Below, one piece after another: positions 34,382 to 43,344 of a stretch of DNA of 64,000 bases (position 1 is its first letter; each line of letters opens with the position of its first letter). The notes beneath the pieces were generated by a model that saw only the letters and a list, made by a program, of their open reading frames with translations, did not search any database and was not told where the DNA came from. The position numbers and the translations under genes are program-made. The stretch is from Sagittula sp. P11. Lineage in GTDB: Bacteria; Pseudomonadota; Alphaproteobacteria; Rhodobacterales; Rhodobacteraceae. The stretch covers positions 1,798,001 to 1,862,000 of the forward strand of contig NZ_CP021913.1 of NCBI RefSeq assembly GCF_002814095.1, in the 5' to 3' direction.

Positions 34382-36265
34382 ATGTTCTTCAGGATCGTCA
34401 CCGGCATGACCCGCCCCCAGAAACGGGCGGCGTTCATCTCGCTCGACGCACTGGTCATCCTGCTTGCGTTCGGGATGTCGGTCCTGCTCACCGCGCATGG
34501 GCGGATCGGGATGGCGGAGGCGGCCCCGGTGGCGCTGGTCCTCACGACAAGCGGGGCGATCCTCGGATGGGTGCTGGGCCTGACGCGGACGAAGCTGGAT
34601 GCGTTCGAGATGCGCGGCCCGGGGCGGACCGCCGCATATGCCGCCGCCCTGGGTCTGCTCGGCTATGCAATTGCGCCGCGCGCGCTGCCCGCCCTTCCCG
34701 TCGGGGCACCCGCCCTTCCCGTCGGGGCACATGTCCACTTCACGCTGCTTGTCCTGGTGCTGTCCGTCGGCTGGCGCATCGCCCTGCGATACGCGATCCG
34801 TCAGGTCTACCTGCACGGTGCGGATTCCGTCCGGGTCCTGATCTACGGCGCCGGGGCGACGGGGCAGCAGCTGGTGGCCGCGCTCAGGCACCATGACGCC
34901 ATCCGACCCGTGGCCTTCATCGACGACAACCCGACCCTCCAGAGCCAGGTGATCGCCGGGCTGCGTGTGCATGCGGCGTCCAGCATCCCGAAGCTCGTGG
35001 CGGAGAAACGGATCAGCCGCGTCGTGCTCGCCATGCCCTCCATGAGCCAGCCCGCCATGGCCCGCATCCGCCTCCAGCTGCGCAACATCGGCTGCGAGGC
35101 GCACGCCCTGCCGTCCTTTGCCGCGCTGGTGGGCGAAGGCGCCCTGCGCGCGGAGGCAGAGCCGGTGTGCATCCAGAAACTGCTGGGCCGCAACCGGCTC
35201 GAAAAGGAACTGCCGGGCGTCATCGACGCCTACGCGGGCCGGCGCATCCTGATCAGCGGCGCAGGCGGCTCCATCGGCGCCGAGCTGTGCCGCCAGCTTG
35301 CGGCCTGCGGCCCGGAATGCGTCGTTCTGGTCGATCACTCGGAACTGGCACTCTACACCATCCACAAGGAACTCAGCGACCTCGCGCCCGAGGTGACGGT
35401 CGTGCCACTGCTGCAATCCGTCCTGAACGAGCGCGCGATGCTGCGCGCCATGCTGACCCACCGGGTCGACGTGGTCTTGCACGCCGCCGCCTACAAGCAC
35501 CTGCCCCTGGTCGAGGACAACGTCATCGCCGGGCTGGAAAACAACGTCCTCGGCACCAAGGCCCTGGCCGAGGCAGCGCGGCAGGCGGGGGTGGATCGCT
35601 TCATCCTCGTCTCCAGCGACAAGGCTGTTCGGCCCACGAACGTCATGGGCGCGTCGAAGCGGCTGGCGGAACTGGTGGTACAGGATCTCGCCTCGCGCAG
35701 GTCCGGCACCCGCTTTGCCATGGTGCGCTTCGGGAACGTGCTCGGCTCCAGCGGCTCGGTCATCCCCCTGTTTGAAGAGCAGATCGGCCGCGGCGGCCCC
35801 GTCACGCTGACCGACCCCAACGTCACCCGCTATTTCATGACCATATCGGAGGCGGCGCGACTGGTCCTCCTGACCGGCTCCTTCGCACGGGGCGGCGACG
35901 TCTTCGTGCTGGACATGGGCGCGCCGGTGCCGATCCGGAAGATCGCCGAGCAGATGATCGAGGGGGCGGGCTACACCGTCCGGACGGACGACACCCCCGA
36001 CGGCGACATAGAGATCCGGGTGACGGGCCTGCGCCGCGGCGAGAAGCTGCACGAGGAGCTGCTGATCTCCTCCGACATGCTGACCACGCCGCACCCCAAA
36101 ATCCTGCGCGCGCAGGAGATGTGCCTGTCGGAGTTCGAGGTGGCCAACGCCCTGCGCGACCTGCGGCAGGCGATCGACGCGCTCGACGAGGACGCCGCCC
36201 GCGCCGTCATCGCGAAATGGGTCGAAAGCGCGGATGCAGGCCGCGTCGCAAAGCAGAGCGTCTAG
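34382..36265 (+). CDS. membrane-anchored nucleoside-diphosphate-sugar 4,6-dehydratase (CapD/WbpM type)
   Basis: A 627-residue protein. Residues about 15-145 hold four membrane helices; a first nucleotide-binding region (VRVLIYGAGATGQQLVAAL, about 150) is followed by the catalytic SDR domain from about 280: RRILISGAGGSIGAELCRQL, VLHAAAYKHLPLVEDN, and VSSDKAVRPTNVMGASKRLAE, the altered triad region of the UDP-GlcNAc 4,6-dehydratase group. Such enzymes start synthesis of diamino or deoxy sugars for O-antigen, capsule or protein glycosylation. A perfect 21-base tandem duplication at 34688-34729 adds seven residues to a periplasmic or membrane-adjacent loop. A CtrA-type box precedes it. Confidence 0.92.
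   Translation: MFFRIVTGMTRPQKRAAFISLDALVILLAFGMSVLLTAHGRIGMAEAAPVALVLTTSGAILGWVLGLTRTKLDAFEMRGPGRTAAYAAALGLLGYAIAPRALPALPVGAPALPVGAHVHFTLLVLVLSVGWRIALRYAIRQVYLHGADSVRVLIYGAGATGQQLVAALRHHDAIRPVAFIDDNPTLQSQVIAGLRVHAASSIPKLVAEKRISRVVLAMPSMSQPAMARIRLQLRNIGCEAHALPSFAALVGEGALRAEAEPVCIQKLLGRNRLEKELPGVIDAYAGRRILISGAGGSIGAELCRQLAACGPECVVLVDHSELALYTIHKELSDLAPEVTVVPLLQSVLNERAMLRAMLTHRVDVVLHAAAYKHLPLVEDNVIAGLENNVLGTKALAEAARQAGVDRFILVSSDKAVRPTNVMGASKRLAELVVQDLASRRSGTRFAMVRFGNVLGSSGSVIPLFEEQIGRGGPVTLTDPNVTRYFMTISEAARLVLLTGSFARGGDVFVLDMGAPVPIRKIAEQMIEGAGYTVRTDDTPDGDIEIRVTGLRRGEKLHEELLISSDMLTTPHPKILRAQEMCLSEFEVANALRDLRQAIDALDEDAARAVIAKWVESADAGRVAKQSV
34688..34729 (+). repeat. two perfect 21-base tandem copies inside the dehydratase gene
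   Basis: Bases 34688-34708 and 34709-34729 are identical and in frame, giving PALPVGA twice between the third and fourth membrane helices. This looks like a recent slippage duplication and could vary between strains. Confidence 0.9.
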
Positions 36266-36269
36266 GCGG

Positions 36270-36313
36270 CCTGTCCCGGCAGCGACAATGGTATATGCGG
36301 GGCGCGGGACAGG
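36270..36313. repeat. nine-base inverted repeat between convergent genes
   Basis: CCTGTCCCG (36270-36278) and CGGGACAGG (36305-36313) enclose a 26-base loop. There is no T-run, but its place between convergent stops suggests a shared transcription end. Confidence 0.45.
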
Positions 36314-36334
36314 ATCGCCCTGCCCGACCGTCCT

Positions 36335-37177
36335 TCAGCGGCCCGGAATCTCGCCGCGACGGGTCTTGGGCGTCCAGTCGTCAATGATCCCGACCGCCTC
36401 TTCCGCCGTCTCGACAAAGCGGAACAAGTCCAGATCCTGCGCAGAGATGGTCCCGGCCTCGGCCAGCGCCTCCCAGTTGATGATCTTTTCCCAGAAGGCC
36501 CGCCCGAACAGCAGGAAGGGCACCGGGGTCATGCGCCCGGTCTGGATCAAAGTCAGCGCCTCGAACAGCTCGTCCAGCGTCCCGAACCCGCCCGGGAACA
36601 CGCAGACCGCCCGCGCGCGCATCAGGAAGTGCATCTTGCGGATCGCGAAGTAGTGGAAGTTGAAAGCCAGGTCCGGCGTCACGTAGCTGTTCGGCGCCTG
36701 TTCGAACGGCAGCACGATGTTCAGCCCGATGGAAACGCCGCCCTCGTCCGCCGCGCCGCGGTTGCCGGCCTCCATCACGCCCGGGCCGCCGCCCGTGGCC
36801 ACGACCCAGTCGCGGTTGCCGGTCGCCAGAGCCTTCTTCGTCATCAGCCGGGCAAAGCTGCGCGCCTCGTCGTAGAAATGCGACAGTTCCGCCAGCGTCT
36901 GCGTGCGGGCGGTGTCCTTCTCGGACGGGGCGGGAATGCGCGCGCCGCCGAACAGCACCACGGTGGAGTCGATCTGATGCTCGTCCATCAGCATCTCGTA
37001 CTTCAGCAGTTCAAGCTGAAGCCGGACCGGGCGCAGTTCGTCCTTGGCGAGGAAGTCCTCGTCCGCAAAGGCCAGCCGGTAGCTGGGCGATGTCGATTGC
37101 GGCGTCTGCGGGACGTGGCGGGCGGTGTCCAGGTCGGTGCCCGCATCGCGGAGCGAACTGCGGCGGTCGTCGGTCAT
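36335..37177 (-). CDS. LOG family (TIGR00730) protein, probable nucleotide 5'-monophosphate phosphoribohydrolase
   Basis: A 280-residue Rossmann-fold protein. The family motifs GGGPGVMEAGNRGA and PGGFGTLDELFEALT are intact, and VVLFGGARIPAPS is the first strand-loop. Members of the LOG family release the base from nucleotide monophosphates, including cytokinin precursors; the bacterial role is usually unclear. The extra N-terminal about 60 residues are typical of the longer proteobacterial form. Confidence 0.88.
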   Translation of the reverse strand: MTDDRRSSLRDAGTDLDTARHVPQTPQSTSPSYRLAFADEDFLAKDELRPVRLQLELLKYEMLMDEHQIDSTVVLFGGARIPAPSEKDTARTQTLAELSHFYDEARSFARLMTKKALATGNRDWVVATGGGPGVMEAGNRGAADEGGVSIGLNIVLPFEQAPNSYVTPDLAFNFHYFAIRKMHFLMRARAVCVFPGGFGTLDELFEALTLIQTGRMTPVPFLLFGRAFWEKIINWEALAEAGTISAQDLDLFRFVETAEEAVGIIDDWTPKTRRGEIPGR

Positions 37178-37292
37178 GCGCTATGCTCTCCTTGGCCCCG
37201 GCACCCGTTGCGGCAGGGTGGCGTCGGTCCGTGTTGTGCCTTTCTGTCCAGACCTATAGCGTCCGCCCGGAAAGAACCAGACGAGGTGAGCC

Positions 37293-38210
37293 ATGGAGTG
37301 GCGCAGGGAAATCGAAGCCGCCGCAAGCCGCATCGCGGGCCACGTCGTCAGGACACCCGTGATCGATACGGACGCGCTGTGGTCGCGGTCCATCGCGCTC
37401 AAGCTGGAGCAGATGCAGCACACCGGCAGCTTCAAGGCGCGTGGCGCGTTCAACACCCTCTCTGCCGTCGAGGTGCCCGAGGCGGGCGTGGTCGCGGCGT
37501 CCGGGGGCAACCACGGGGCAGCGGTGGCCTATGCGGCGCAGCGCCTTGGCCATGCCGCGCGTATCTTCGTGCCCGAGATGGCGGGCCCCTCCAAGATTGC
37601 CTTGATCGAACGCACCGGCGCGGACCTGACGGTGGTCCCGGGCGAATATGCCGATGCGCTGGCGCGGGCGCAGGCCTATGGCGACCAGACCGGCGCGATG
37701 TCCGTGCACGCCTATGACGCGCCTCTGACGGTGGCCGGACAGGGCACCCTGATGCGCGAGTGGGAGGCGCAGGGCTTGAACGCCGACACGGTGCTGATCG
37801 CGGTCGGCGGAGGCGGGCTGATCGCCGGGGCGATGGCCTGGCTGCAGGGCGCCAAGCGGATCATCGCGGTGGAGCCTGCCAACTGCAACGCCCTCGGCGC
37901 CGCGCTCAGGGAGGGTGGCCCGACCGATGTGCCGGTCTCCGGCGTGGCCGCGAACGCCCTCGGCGCGCGGCGGATCGGCGAGATCTGCTACGACCTGGCG
38001 GAGGCGCAGGGCATCCTGACCGTGACCGTCAGCGACGAGGCGATCACCGAAGCGCAGACCGCGCTCTGGCGGGCGCACCGGCTGCTGGTCGAACCCGCCG
38101 GCGCCTGTGCTCTGGCGGCGCTCAGGTCCGGTGCCTTCACCCCTGCCGAGAACGAACGCGTGGCCGTCCTGTTGTGCGGCGGGAACATCTCGCCCGATCC
38201 GCTGGGGTGA
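37293..38210 (+). CDS. PLP-dependent threonine/serine dehydratase-like enzyme
   Basis: A 305-residue fold-type II PLP enzyme. The PLP lysine lies in HTGSFKARGAFN (Lys48), the phosphate region in ASGGNHGAAVAYAA, and the glycine loop in AVGGGGLIAG. It has no ACT regulatory domain, so it resembles catabolic threonine/serine dehydratases or the related hydroxyaspartate dehydratase and serine racemase rather than the isoleucine-feedback enzyme. It has a good ribosome site and stands divergent from the LOG gene, followed by dapD after 86 bases. Confidence 0.85.
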   Translation: MEWRREIEAAASRIAGHVVRTPVIDTDALWSRSIALKLEQMQHTGSFKARGAFNTLSAVEVPEAGVVAASGGNHGAAVAYAAQRLGHAARIFVPEMAGPSKIALIERTGADLTVVPGEYADALARAQAYGDQTGAMSVHAYDAPLTVAGQGTLMREWEAQGLNADTVLIAVGGGGLIAGAMAWLQGAKRIIAVEPANCNALGAALREGGPTDVPVSGVAANALGARRIGEICYDLAEAQGILTVTVSDEAITEAQTALWRAHRLLVEPAGACALAALRSGAFTPAENERVAVLLCGGNISPDPLG

Positions 38211-38296
38211 CGCGCCGGACAGGGCCGTTTGTCTGTGTGGATTGCCGCCCCGTCACATCGCAGCTATAGGGGCGCAAACCCGCGAGGAGATCACAC

Positions 38297-39124
38297 ATGT
38301 CGAACGCACAGCTCGAAACCGCCATCGAAGCCGCCTGGGAGAACCGGGCCGATATCACGCCCATGACCGGCGGCGAGACCCGCGAAGCCATCGAGGACAC
38401 GCTGAACGCCCTCGACAGCGGCAGGCTGCGGGTGGCGGAGAAACAGGCGGACGGGTCGTGGCATGTGAACCAGTGGGCCAAGAAGGCCGTGCTGCTGGGT
38501 TTCCGCATCAAGGACATGGAAAGCCACGACAACGGTCCGCAGGGCGGCGGCTGGTGGGACAAGGTCGACAGCAAGTTCAAGGGCTGGGGCGACAACCAGT
38601 GGAAGGCCGCGGGCTTCCGCGCCGTGCCGAACTGCGTCGTCCGCAAGTCGGCCTACATCGCGCCGGGCGTGGTGCTGATGCCGTCCTTCGTGAACCTCGG
38701 CGCCTACGTCGACGAGGGCACGATGGTCGACACATGGGCGACCGTGGGATCCTGCGCTCAGATCGGCAAGGGTGTGCACCTGTCCGGCGGCGTGGGCATC
38801 GGCGGCGTGCTGGAGCCGATGCAGGCCGGGCCGACCATCATCGAGGACAACTGCTTCATCGGCGCGCGCTCCGAGGTCGTCGAGGGCTGCATCGTGCGCG
38901 AGGGCTCGGTCCTCGGCATGGGTGTCTTCATCGGCAAGTCGACCAAGATCGTCGACCGCGAGACCGGCGAAGTGATGTACGGCGAGGTGCCGCCCTACTC
39001 CGTCGTCGTGGCCGGTTCGATGCCGTCGAAGAACGGGATCAACCTGTATTGTGCGGTGATCGTGAAGCGGGTGGATGCGCAGACCCGCTCCAAGACCGGC
39101 ATCAACGAGCTGCTGCGCGACTGA
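38297..39124 (+). CDS. dapD: 2,3,4,5-tetrahydropyridine-2,6-dicarboxylate N-succinyltransferase
   Basis: A 275-residue acyltransferase of the succinyl branch of lysine and diaminopimelate synthesis. The left-handed beta-helix repeats are plain from about residue 110: [27 protein letters not shown] (in part), [15 protein letters not shown], and [29 protein letters not shown] (in part). Length is standard. It ends at a strong terminator (39151-39182). dapE lies 2 kb further on the same strand. Confidence 0.96.
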   Translation: MSNAQLETAIEAAWENRADITPMTGGETREAIEDTLNALDSGRLRVAEKQADGSWHVNQWAKKAVLLGFRIKDMESHDNGPQGGGWWDKVDSKFKGWGDNQWKAAGFRAVPNCVVRKSAYIAPGVVLMPSFVNLGAYVDEGTMVDTWATVGSCAQIGKGVHLSGGVGIGGVLEPMQAGPTIIEDNCFIGARSEVVEGCIVREGSVLGMGVFIGKSTKIVDRETGEVMYGEVPPYSVVVAGSMPSKNGINLYCAVIVKRVDAQTRSKTGINELLRD

Positions 39125-39150
39125 CGCGTCCGCCTACGGGCCTGAGATCC

Positions 39151-39182
39151 GGCGCGGTGTCCCCATGGCACCGCGCCTTTTT
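39151..39182 (+). terminator. dapD terminator
   Basis: A nine-base-pair stem GGCGCGGTG / CACCGCGCC with a nine-base loop, directly followed by five Ts. Confidence 0.85.
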
Positions 39183-39295
39183 CGTGGCTGCAGGTGATTT
39201 CGGCGCAAGGCTGGCGCTGCCGAAAGGACTGCTGAAGGGACCGGCGACGCGGCGCGGTGCTTGACAATTTCGCCGCGGCGTCTCATCCGCGCAGC

Positions 39296-39619
39296 ATGAA
39301 CAAGTCACCACGCACCCAACAGGTCTTCACGCTTCTGGTCGAGGTCGGCCGCAAGTCCGGCGACGGACTGCCCGACAAGGCCACCGGCGCCGCATTGATG
39401 TGCTACGCCTCCGGCGTGGACGAGGCCGAGGCCGTGCGCGAAACGGTGGCGATCCTCAAGCAGGCGGACATGGCGCCGCTCGACGTGACGGGCTACGGCA
39501 CCCGCGAAGAGCGCGAGGCACAGGGCCACGAGATCGAGGAAGACGAGGCCGAACTGATGCAGCGCGCGCTCGAGGAAAACGCCGTCATCGTGGCGCAGGT
39601 CTCTCCGTTTTTCGACTGA
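39296..39619 (+). CDS. hypothetical acidic protein
   Basis: A 107-residue acidic, mainly helical protein with no membrane segment. It begins MNKSPRTQQVFTLLVEVGRK and has an acidic second half (EREAQGHEIEEDEAELMQRALEEN). Core-like GC-rich codons and its fixed place between dapD and dapE suggest a real gene, but no motif is recognised. A TTGACA (39261) lies 30 bases upstream and may be its -35. Confidence 0.65.
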   Translation: MNKSPRTQQVFTLLVEVGRKSGDGLPDKATGAALMCYASGVDEAEAVRETVAILKQADMAPLDVTGYGTREEREAQGHEIEEDEAELMQRALEENAVIVAQVSPFFD

Positions 39620-39635
39620 CGCGCACCCCGAGGGA

Positions 39636-40709
39636 TCAGGCCGCCCGCGCCTCGGCGAGGGTGATCGCCTCGAACGGGCGCAGCACCTTCAGACCGGCGC
39701 GCGCATGTTCCGGCAGGAGGTTCGCGGGCACGTCCGCCAGGAGCGAGCGGGCAAGGTGATCCCTGCGGCGCCTCAGCCGTCCGACATACAGCGTCTCGAT
39801 CTCCGCCCCGGCGGAAATCACCGGCTCGTGTCCCGGCAGCAGGAGCTGGTGGTAACAGACCATCTGCACCGCCGGTTCGGTCACGGCGGCAAATCCGTTG
39901 ACCAGCGCCAGCGCAGGGATCAGCACCGCCTCGCGGCCGAAGATGTACTCCACTTCCGACCCGCCGATCACCAGCCGCTGATAGGGGGCCACCACCACGT
40001 CCCGCTGCAGGCCGAAATAGGGCGCGCGCAACCGGACCGGCTGGAACATCCCCAAGGCGGGCACCCGGCGCGACAGGCGGGCCAGCACCGGCACGATTCC
40101 GTTGTCGCGGGTCACGACCGTGTCGCCGCACTCCAGCGCGCTGACCGGCCGGTATCCGGTGGGCGTCAGAACCGGCGTCTGTCCGACCAGCGACGGCATG
40201 GGGCCCACCGGCTCGATCGCATCAGAGACGGCGAAGAACAGGACGTCTTCGTCCATCTCGACCAGCTGCGGGCGGCGGACCAGCGTGTAGATGTCTTCCA
40301 GCAGCATCGGCGGCGGGGCCGGCGTGGCGCGCTGGACCACGATGTCGGTCTCGGGTCGTTCGAGGCTGATGCGACCCGTCCGGGCCTCGCTGTCCCAGCT
40401 GAAGGTCACGCGCAGTACGTCGTGGCGGGCGTCGGAACTGTGCTGGAGGACGGTGTGAAAGACCTCCTCGCCCTGACTCATGACAAGGACGATCCCGCCG
40501 CCCGGCACGGCGCGCACCGAGAAGGCACCGCGCCACGGGTGCGCGCGTTCATAGGACAGGAGGGTCTGCGGGCGATCTTCCGGCGAGATGCGCGTTTCGA
40601 TCAGGATCGACCCGCGCGGCATCAGGATGTTGCGGCTTGCGGCGGTCTGACCGAAACGTTCAGGGCAGACCCATGCGCGCCCCTGGCCGGACACGGCGAT
40701 CCAGCTCAT
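39636..40709 (-). CDS. Hint-domain (hedgehog/intein) protein
   Basis: A 357-residue protein of the Rhodobacteraceae Hint family. The N-terminal half (about 1-170) is an unassigned beta-rich domain. The Hint domain starts at about 178 (PSLVGQTPVLTPTGYRPVSALECGDTVVTRDNG, in part) and continues with DVVVAPYQRLVI and the C-terminal LLLPGHEPVISAGAEIETLY region. The position normally held by the catalytic Cys of Hint domains is occupied by Ser (PSLVG), so self-cleavage, if any, would use Ser or be lost. No C-terminal partner is seen. The gene's ATG overlaps the stop of the small upstream reading 40706-40942. Confidence 0.85.
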   Translation of the reverse strand: MSWIAVSGQGRAWVCPERFGQTAASRNILMPRGSILIETRISPEDRPQTLLSYERAHPWRGAFSVRAVPGGGIVLVMSQGEEVFHTVLQHSSDARHDVLRVTFSWDSEARTGRISLERPETDIVVQRATPAPPPMLLEDIYTLVRRPQLVEMDEDVLFFAVSDAIEPVGPMPSLVGQTPVLTPTGYRPVSALECGDTVVTRDNGIVPVLARLSRRVPALGMFQPVRLRAPYFGLQRDVVVAPYQRLVIGGSEVEYIFGREAVLIPALALVNGFAAVTEPAVQMVCYHQLLLPGHEPVISAGAEIETLYVGRLRRRRDHLARSLLADVPANLLPEHARAGLKVLRPFEAITLAEARAA

Positions 40710-40942
40710 GCGGCCACTCCCTGCGCAGCGGTACGCGGAATGCCGGCGCAGGCCTGCGGCGCCCGCGCGACTTGACGGGCGGAAAGAACAACGGTGATCG
40801 GCACCCCGGAAAGAGCGACCATGCCTGCCTCGATCTCTGCCAGACAGACATATCGCGGAAACGACCGGACCGGGGTCCGGAGGAAACGGGATACTGCGCG
40901 CCTGCCAAAGCTATTTTTGTTTCTTTTGCGGAAACTTAACAC
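40706..40942 (-). CDS. possible small gene coupled to the Hint gene
   Basis: A 78-codon reading from GTG 40942 whose TGA overlaps the ATG of the Hint gene (ATGA), the usual sign of translational coupling. The product is basic at the N-terminus (LSFRKRNKNSFGRRAVSRF) with a mildly hydrophobic middle (GMVALSGVPITVVLSARQV). There is no good ribosome site and no family match, so it may be only a leader sequence. The bases from 40943 to 41079 hold no gene. Confidence 0.3.
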   Translation of the reverse strand: MLSFRKRNKNSFGRRAVSRFLRTPVRSFPRYVCLAEIEAGMVALSGVPITVVLSARQVARAPQACAGIPRTAAQGVAA

Positions 40943-41079
40943 GGCAACCGCAACGGCGCGAACCTATTCTTGCGGTCAGTTCGGACGGGGAAGGTGGCGG
41001 CTGATGCAAACACGCCACATTTGCCAAGCCTGAAAGGGCGCGGTAGCCAAGTGCCGATACCGAAACGAGGACCCCCGCC

Positions 41080-42219
41080 ATGACCGATCCCGTCGACCTG
41101 ACCGCCCGCCTTGTCCGCTGCCCCTCGGTCACGCCCGAGGAGGGCGGCGCGCTGGTCCTGCTGGAGGAAATGCTGTCCGGCGCGGGGTTCGAGTGCACGC
41201 GGGTGGAACGCGGCGGGATCTCCAACCTCTATGCGCGGTGGGGCGCGAAGGGGGCTGCGAAGACGTTCGGCTTCAACGGCCACACCGACGTCGTCCCGAT
41301 CGGTCGGCGCGAGGACTGGCAGCACGATCCCTTCGGGGCCGAGATCGAGGGCGGCATGATGTACGGACGCGGCACGACGGATATGAAGTCGGGGGTCGCT
41401 GCCTTCGCGGCGGCGGCTATCGATTTCGTCGCCGCGACACCGCCGGACGGCGCCGTGGTGCTGGCGATCACCGGCGACGAGGAAGGCGACTCCGTCGACG
41501 GGACCACCGCTCTGCTGGACTGGATGGAGGCCGAGGGCGAGAAGATGACTGTCTGCCTCGTCGGCGAACCCACCTGCCCGGACCACATGGGCCAGATGAT
41601 AAAGATCGGGCGGCGGGGGTCGATGTCGGCCTGGTTCACGGTGGAGGGCACGCAGGGTCATTCCGCCTATCCGCACCGCGCGCTGAACCCGCTTCCGGCC
41701 ATGGCGCGGCTGATGGACCGTCTGGCCTCGCACGAGTTGGACACCGGCACCGACCACTTCGATCCTTCCACGCTGGCGGTGGTGACCATCGACACCGGCA
41801 ACCCGGCGACCAACGTGATCCCGGCGAAGTGCTCTGCCTGTGTGAACATCCGGTTCAACGACATGCACAGCGGCGCGTCCCTCTCGGACTGGTTGCGCGC
41901 CCAGGCGGCAGAGGTCGACGCCACCTTCGGCACCCAGACGGAGGTGAAGATCAAGATCTCGGGCGAGAGCTTCCTGACCCCGCCGGGTGACCTGTCGGAC
42001 CTCGTGTCTCGCGCGGTCGAGGCAGAGACGGGCGTGACGCCGGAGCTTTCGACCACGGGCGGCACCTCCGACGCGCGGTTCGTAAAGAACCACTGCCCGG
42101 TGGTGGAATTCGGTCTGGTGGGCCAGACCATGCATGCCGTGGACGAACGCGTCTCGGTTGAGCAGATCGGGCAGTTGAAAGCGATCTACACGCGGATTCT
42201 GCAGGACTATTTCGCATGA
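41080..42219 (+). CDS. dapE: succinyl-diaminopimelate desuccinylase
   Basis: A 379-residue M20 zinc peptidase that removes succinate from N-succinyl-LL-diaminopimelate. Zinc-site motifs: FNGHTDVVP (His68, Asp70), [19 protein letters not shown] (Glu pair), CLVGEPT; the dimerisation part contains [30 protein letters not shown] (in part), and the last His lies near GQTMHAVDE. The length is normal. It starts an operon with an acetyltransferase gene overlapping by four bases and a glycosyltransferase-like gene. Confidence 0.96.
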   Translation: MTDPVDLTARLVRCPSVTPEEGGALVLLEEMLSGAGFECTRVERGGISNLYARWGAKGAAKTFGFNGHTDVVPIGRREDWQHDPFGAEIEGGMMYGRGTTDMKSGVAAFAAAAIDFVAATPPDGAVVLAITGDEEGDSVDGTTALLDWMEAEGEKMTVCLVGEPTCPDHMGQMIKIGRRGSMSAWFTVEGTQGHSAYPHRALNPLPAMARLMDRLASHELDTGTDHFDPSTLAVVTIDTGNPATNVIPAKCSACVNIRFNDMHSGASLSDWLRAQAAEVDATFGTQTEVKIKISGESFLTPPGDLSDLVSRAVEAETGVTPELSTTGGTSDARFVKNHCPVVEFGLVGQTMHAVDERVSVEQIGQLKAIYTRILQDYFA

Positions 42220-42638
42220 CCCTTAAGGTGGAGCAGACCGCCGACCTGACCGAACCGCACGCCATCCGGCGGCGGGTGTTCATCGAGGAGCAGGGCTTTA
42301 CCGAGGCGGAGGAATGGGACGACCTCGACTCCGTCTCCGTGCATCTGGTGGTGCGGGACGGCGGCGCGCCGGTTGCATCCGCGCGGCTGATACAGGATGG
42401 CGGGACGGGCAAGATCGGGCGCATCTGCGTGCTGGAGAGCCACCGGGGCCGTGGCCTGGGCGCGGCGCTGGTCACGCACGGCGTGGCGCATTTCCGCGAT
42501 GTCCCCTGTGTTACGCGGATCTACCTGAGCGCGCAGGACCATGCGATCCCCTTCTACGAACGGCTTGGATTCGGCGCCTACGGCGAGACCTACCTCGACG
42601 GCACGGTGCCGCACCGGGACATGGAACTGCGGTTTTGA
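42216..42638 (+). CDS. GNAT family N-acetyltransferase
   Basis: A 140-residue single-domain acetyltransferase of the ElaA-like size class. The acetyl-CoA loop is [21 protein letters not shown], with [21 protein letters not shown] near the end. It starts at an ATGA overlap with dapE and is therefore translationally coupled. Its substrate is unknown; the coupling with diaminopimelate synthesis is suggestive only. Confidence 0.88.
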   Translation: MTLKVEQTADLTEPHAIRRRVFIEEQGFTEAEEWDDLDSVSVHLVVRDGGAPVASARLIQDGGTGKIGRICVLESHRGRGLGAALVTHGVAHFRDVPCVTRIYLSAQDHAIPFYERLGFGAYGETYLDGTVPHRDMELRF

Positions 42639-42640
42639 CA

Positions 42641-43237
42641 TTGCGCCGGACACGTCCGGGATGCCCGCGCCCCACCCTTGTCATCATGGTGAAGGTGCCG
42701 CGGCCCGGACGGGTCAAGACACGCCTCGGGCGCGGGATCGGGCATGTCGCGGCGGCGTGGTGGTTCCGGCATCAGGTGCGGCGCTTGCTCTGGCGGGTGG
42801 ACGATCCCCGGTGGCGGATCGTGCTGTCCGTGTCCCCTGACCGCGAAGGGATGCTCAGCCGCGCGTGGCCGCGTCATCTGCCGCGGATGCCGCAGGGCAA
42901 GGGCGACCTTGGCGCGCGCATGGCGCGCGCGCTGCGGTCCTGCGACGGGCCGGTCTGCCTGATCGGGGCCGACATCCCTGCCGTGGATCGCACGGCCTTG
43001 GCGCGCAGCTTTGCCCTTCTGGGGCGCCACGACGCGGTGTTCGGCCCGGCGAAGGACAGCGGCTTCTGGCTGATCGGCGTGCGCCATCCCCGCCGCCTGC
43101 CCCATGGGTTTTTCCGCGATGTGCGCTGGTCCACCCAACATGCCCTTTCCGACGCGACGGCCACCCTGCCCGGCTGGCGCATCGCCCGAGGCGACCTGCT
43201 GACGGACGTGGACAGCGCCGCGGACCTCCGCACCTAG
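42641..43237 (+). CDS. DUF2064 / TIGR04282-type glycosyltransferase-like protein
   Basis: A 198-residue protein with the family opening TLVIMVKVPRPGRVKTRLGRGIG and the later CLIGADIPAVDRTALARSFALL and VFGPAKDSGFWLIGVRHP, a nucleotide-sugar transferase-like fold (GT-A). The family is annotated as linked to arsenosugar synthesis in some genomes, but no arsenic genes are here. The start is uncertain: TTG 42641, two bases after the GNAT stop, keeps the first strand; an ATG at 42686 would cut it. Confidence 0.8.
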   Translation: MRRTRPGCPRPTLVIMVKVPRPGRVKTRLGRGIGHVAAAWWFRHQVRRLLWRVDDPRWRIVLSVSPDREGMLSRAWPRHLPRMPQGKGDLGARMARALRSCDGPVCLIGADIPAVDRTALARSFALLGRHDAVFGPAKDSGFWLIGVRHPRRLPHGFFRDVRWSTQHALSDATATLPGWRIARGDLLTDVDSAADLRT

Positions 43238-43344
43238 CCCCCAAACCCGTGCCACAGGGCATTTTTCGCCCAAACAGGCAGGTCGCGCCGGCATTTCGCC
43301 GTTTCCGGCATGACGGCGTCATGGGTGCGTGCTACCTCCGTGCC

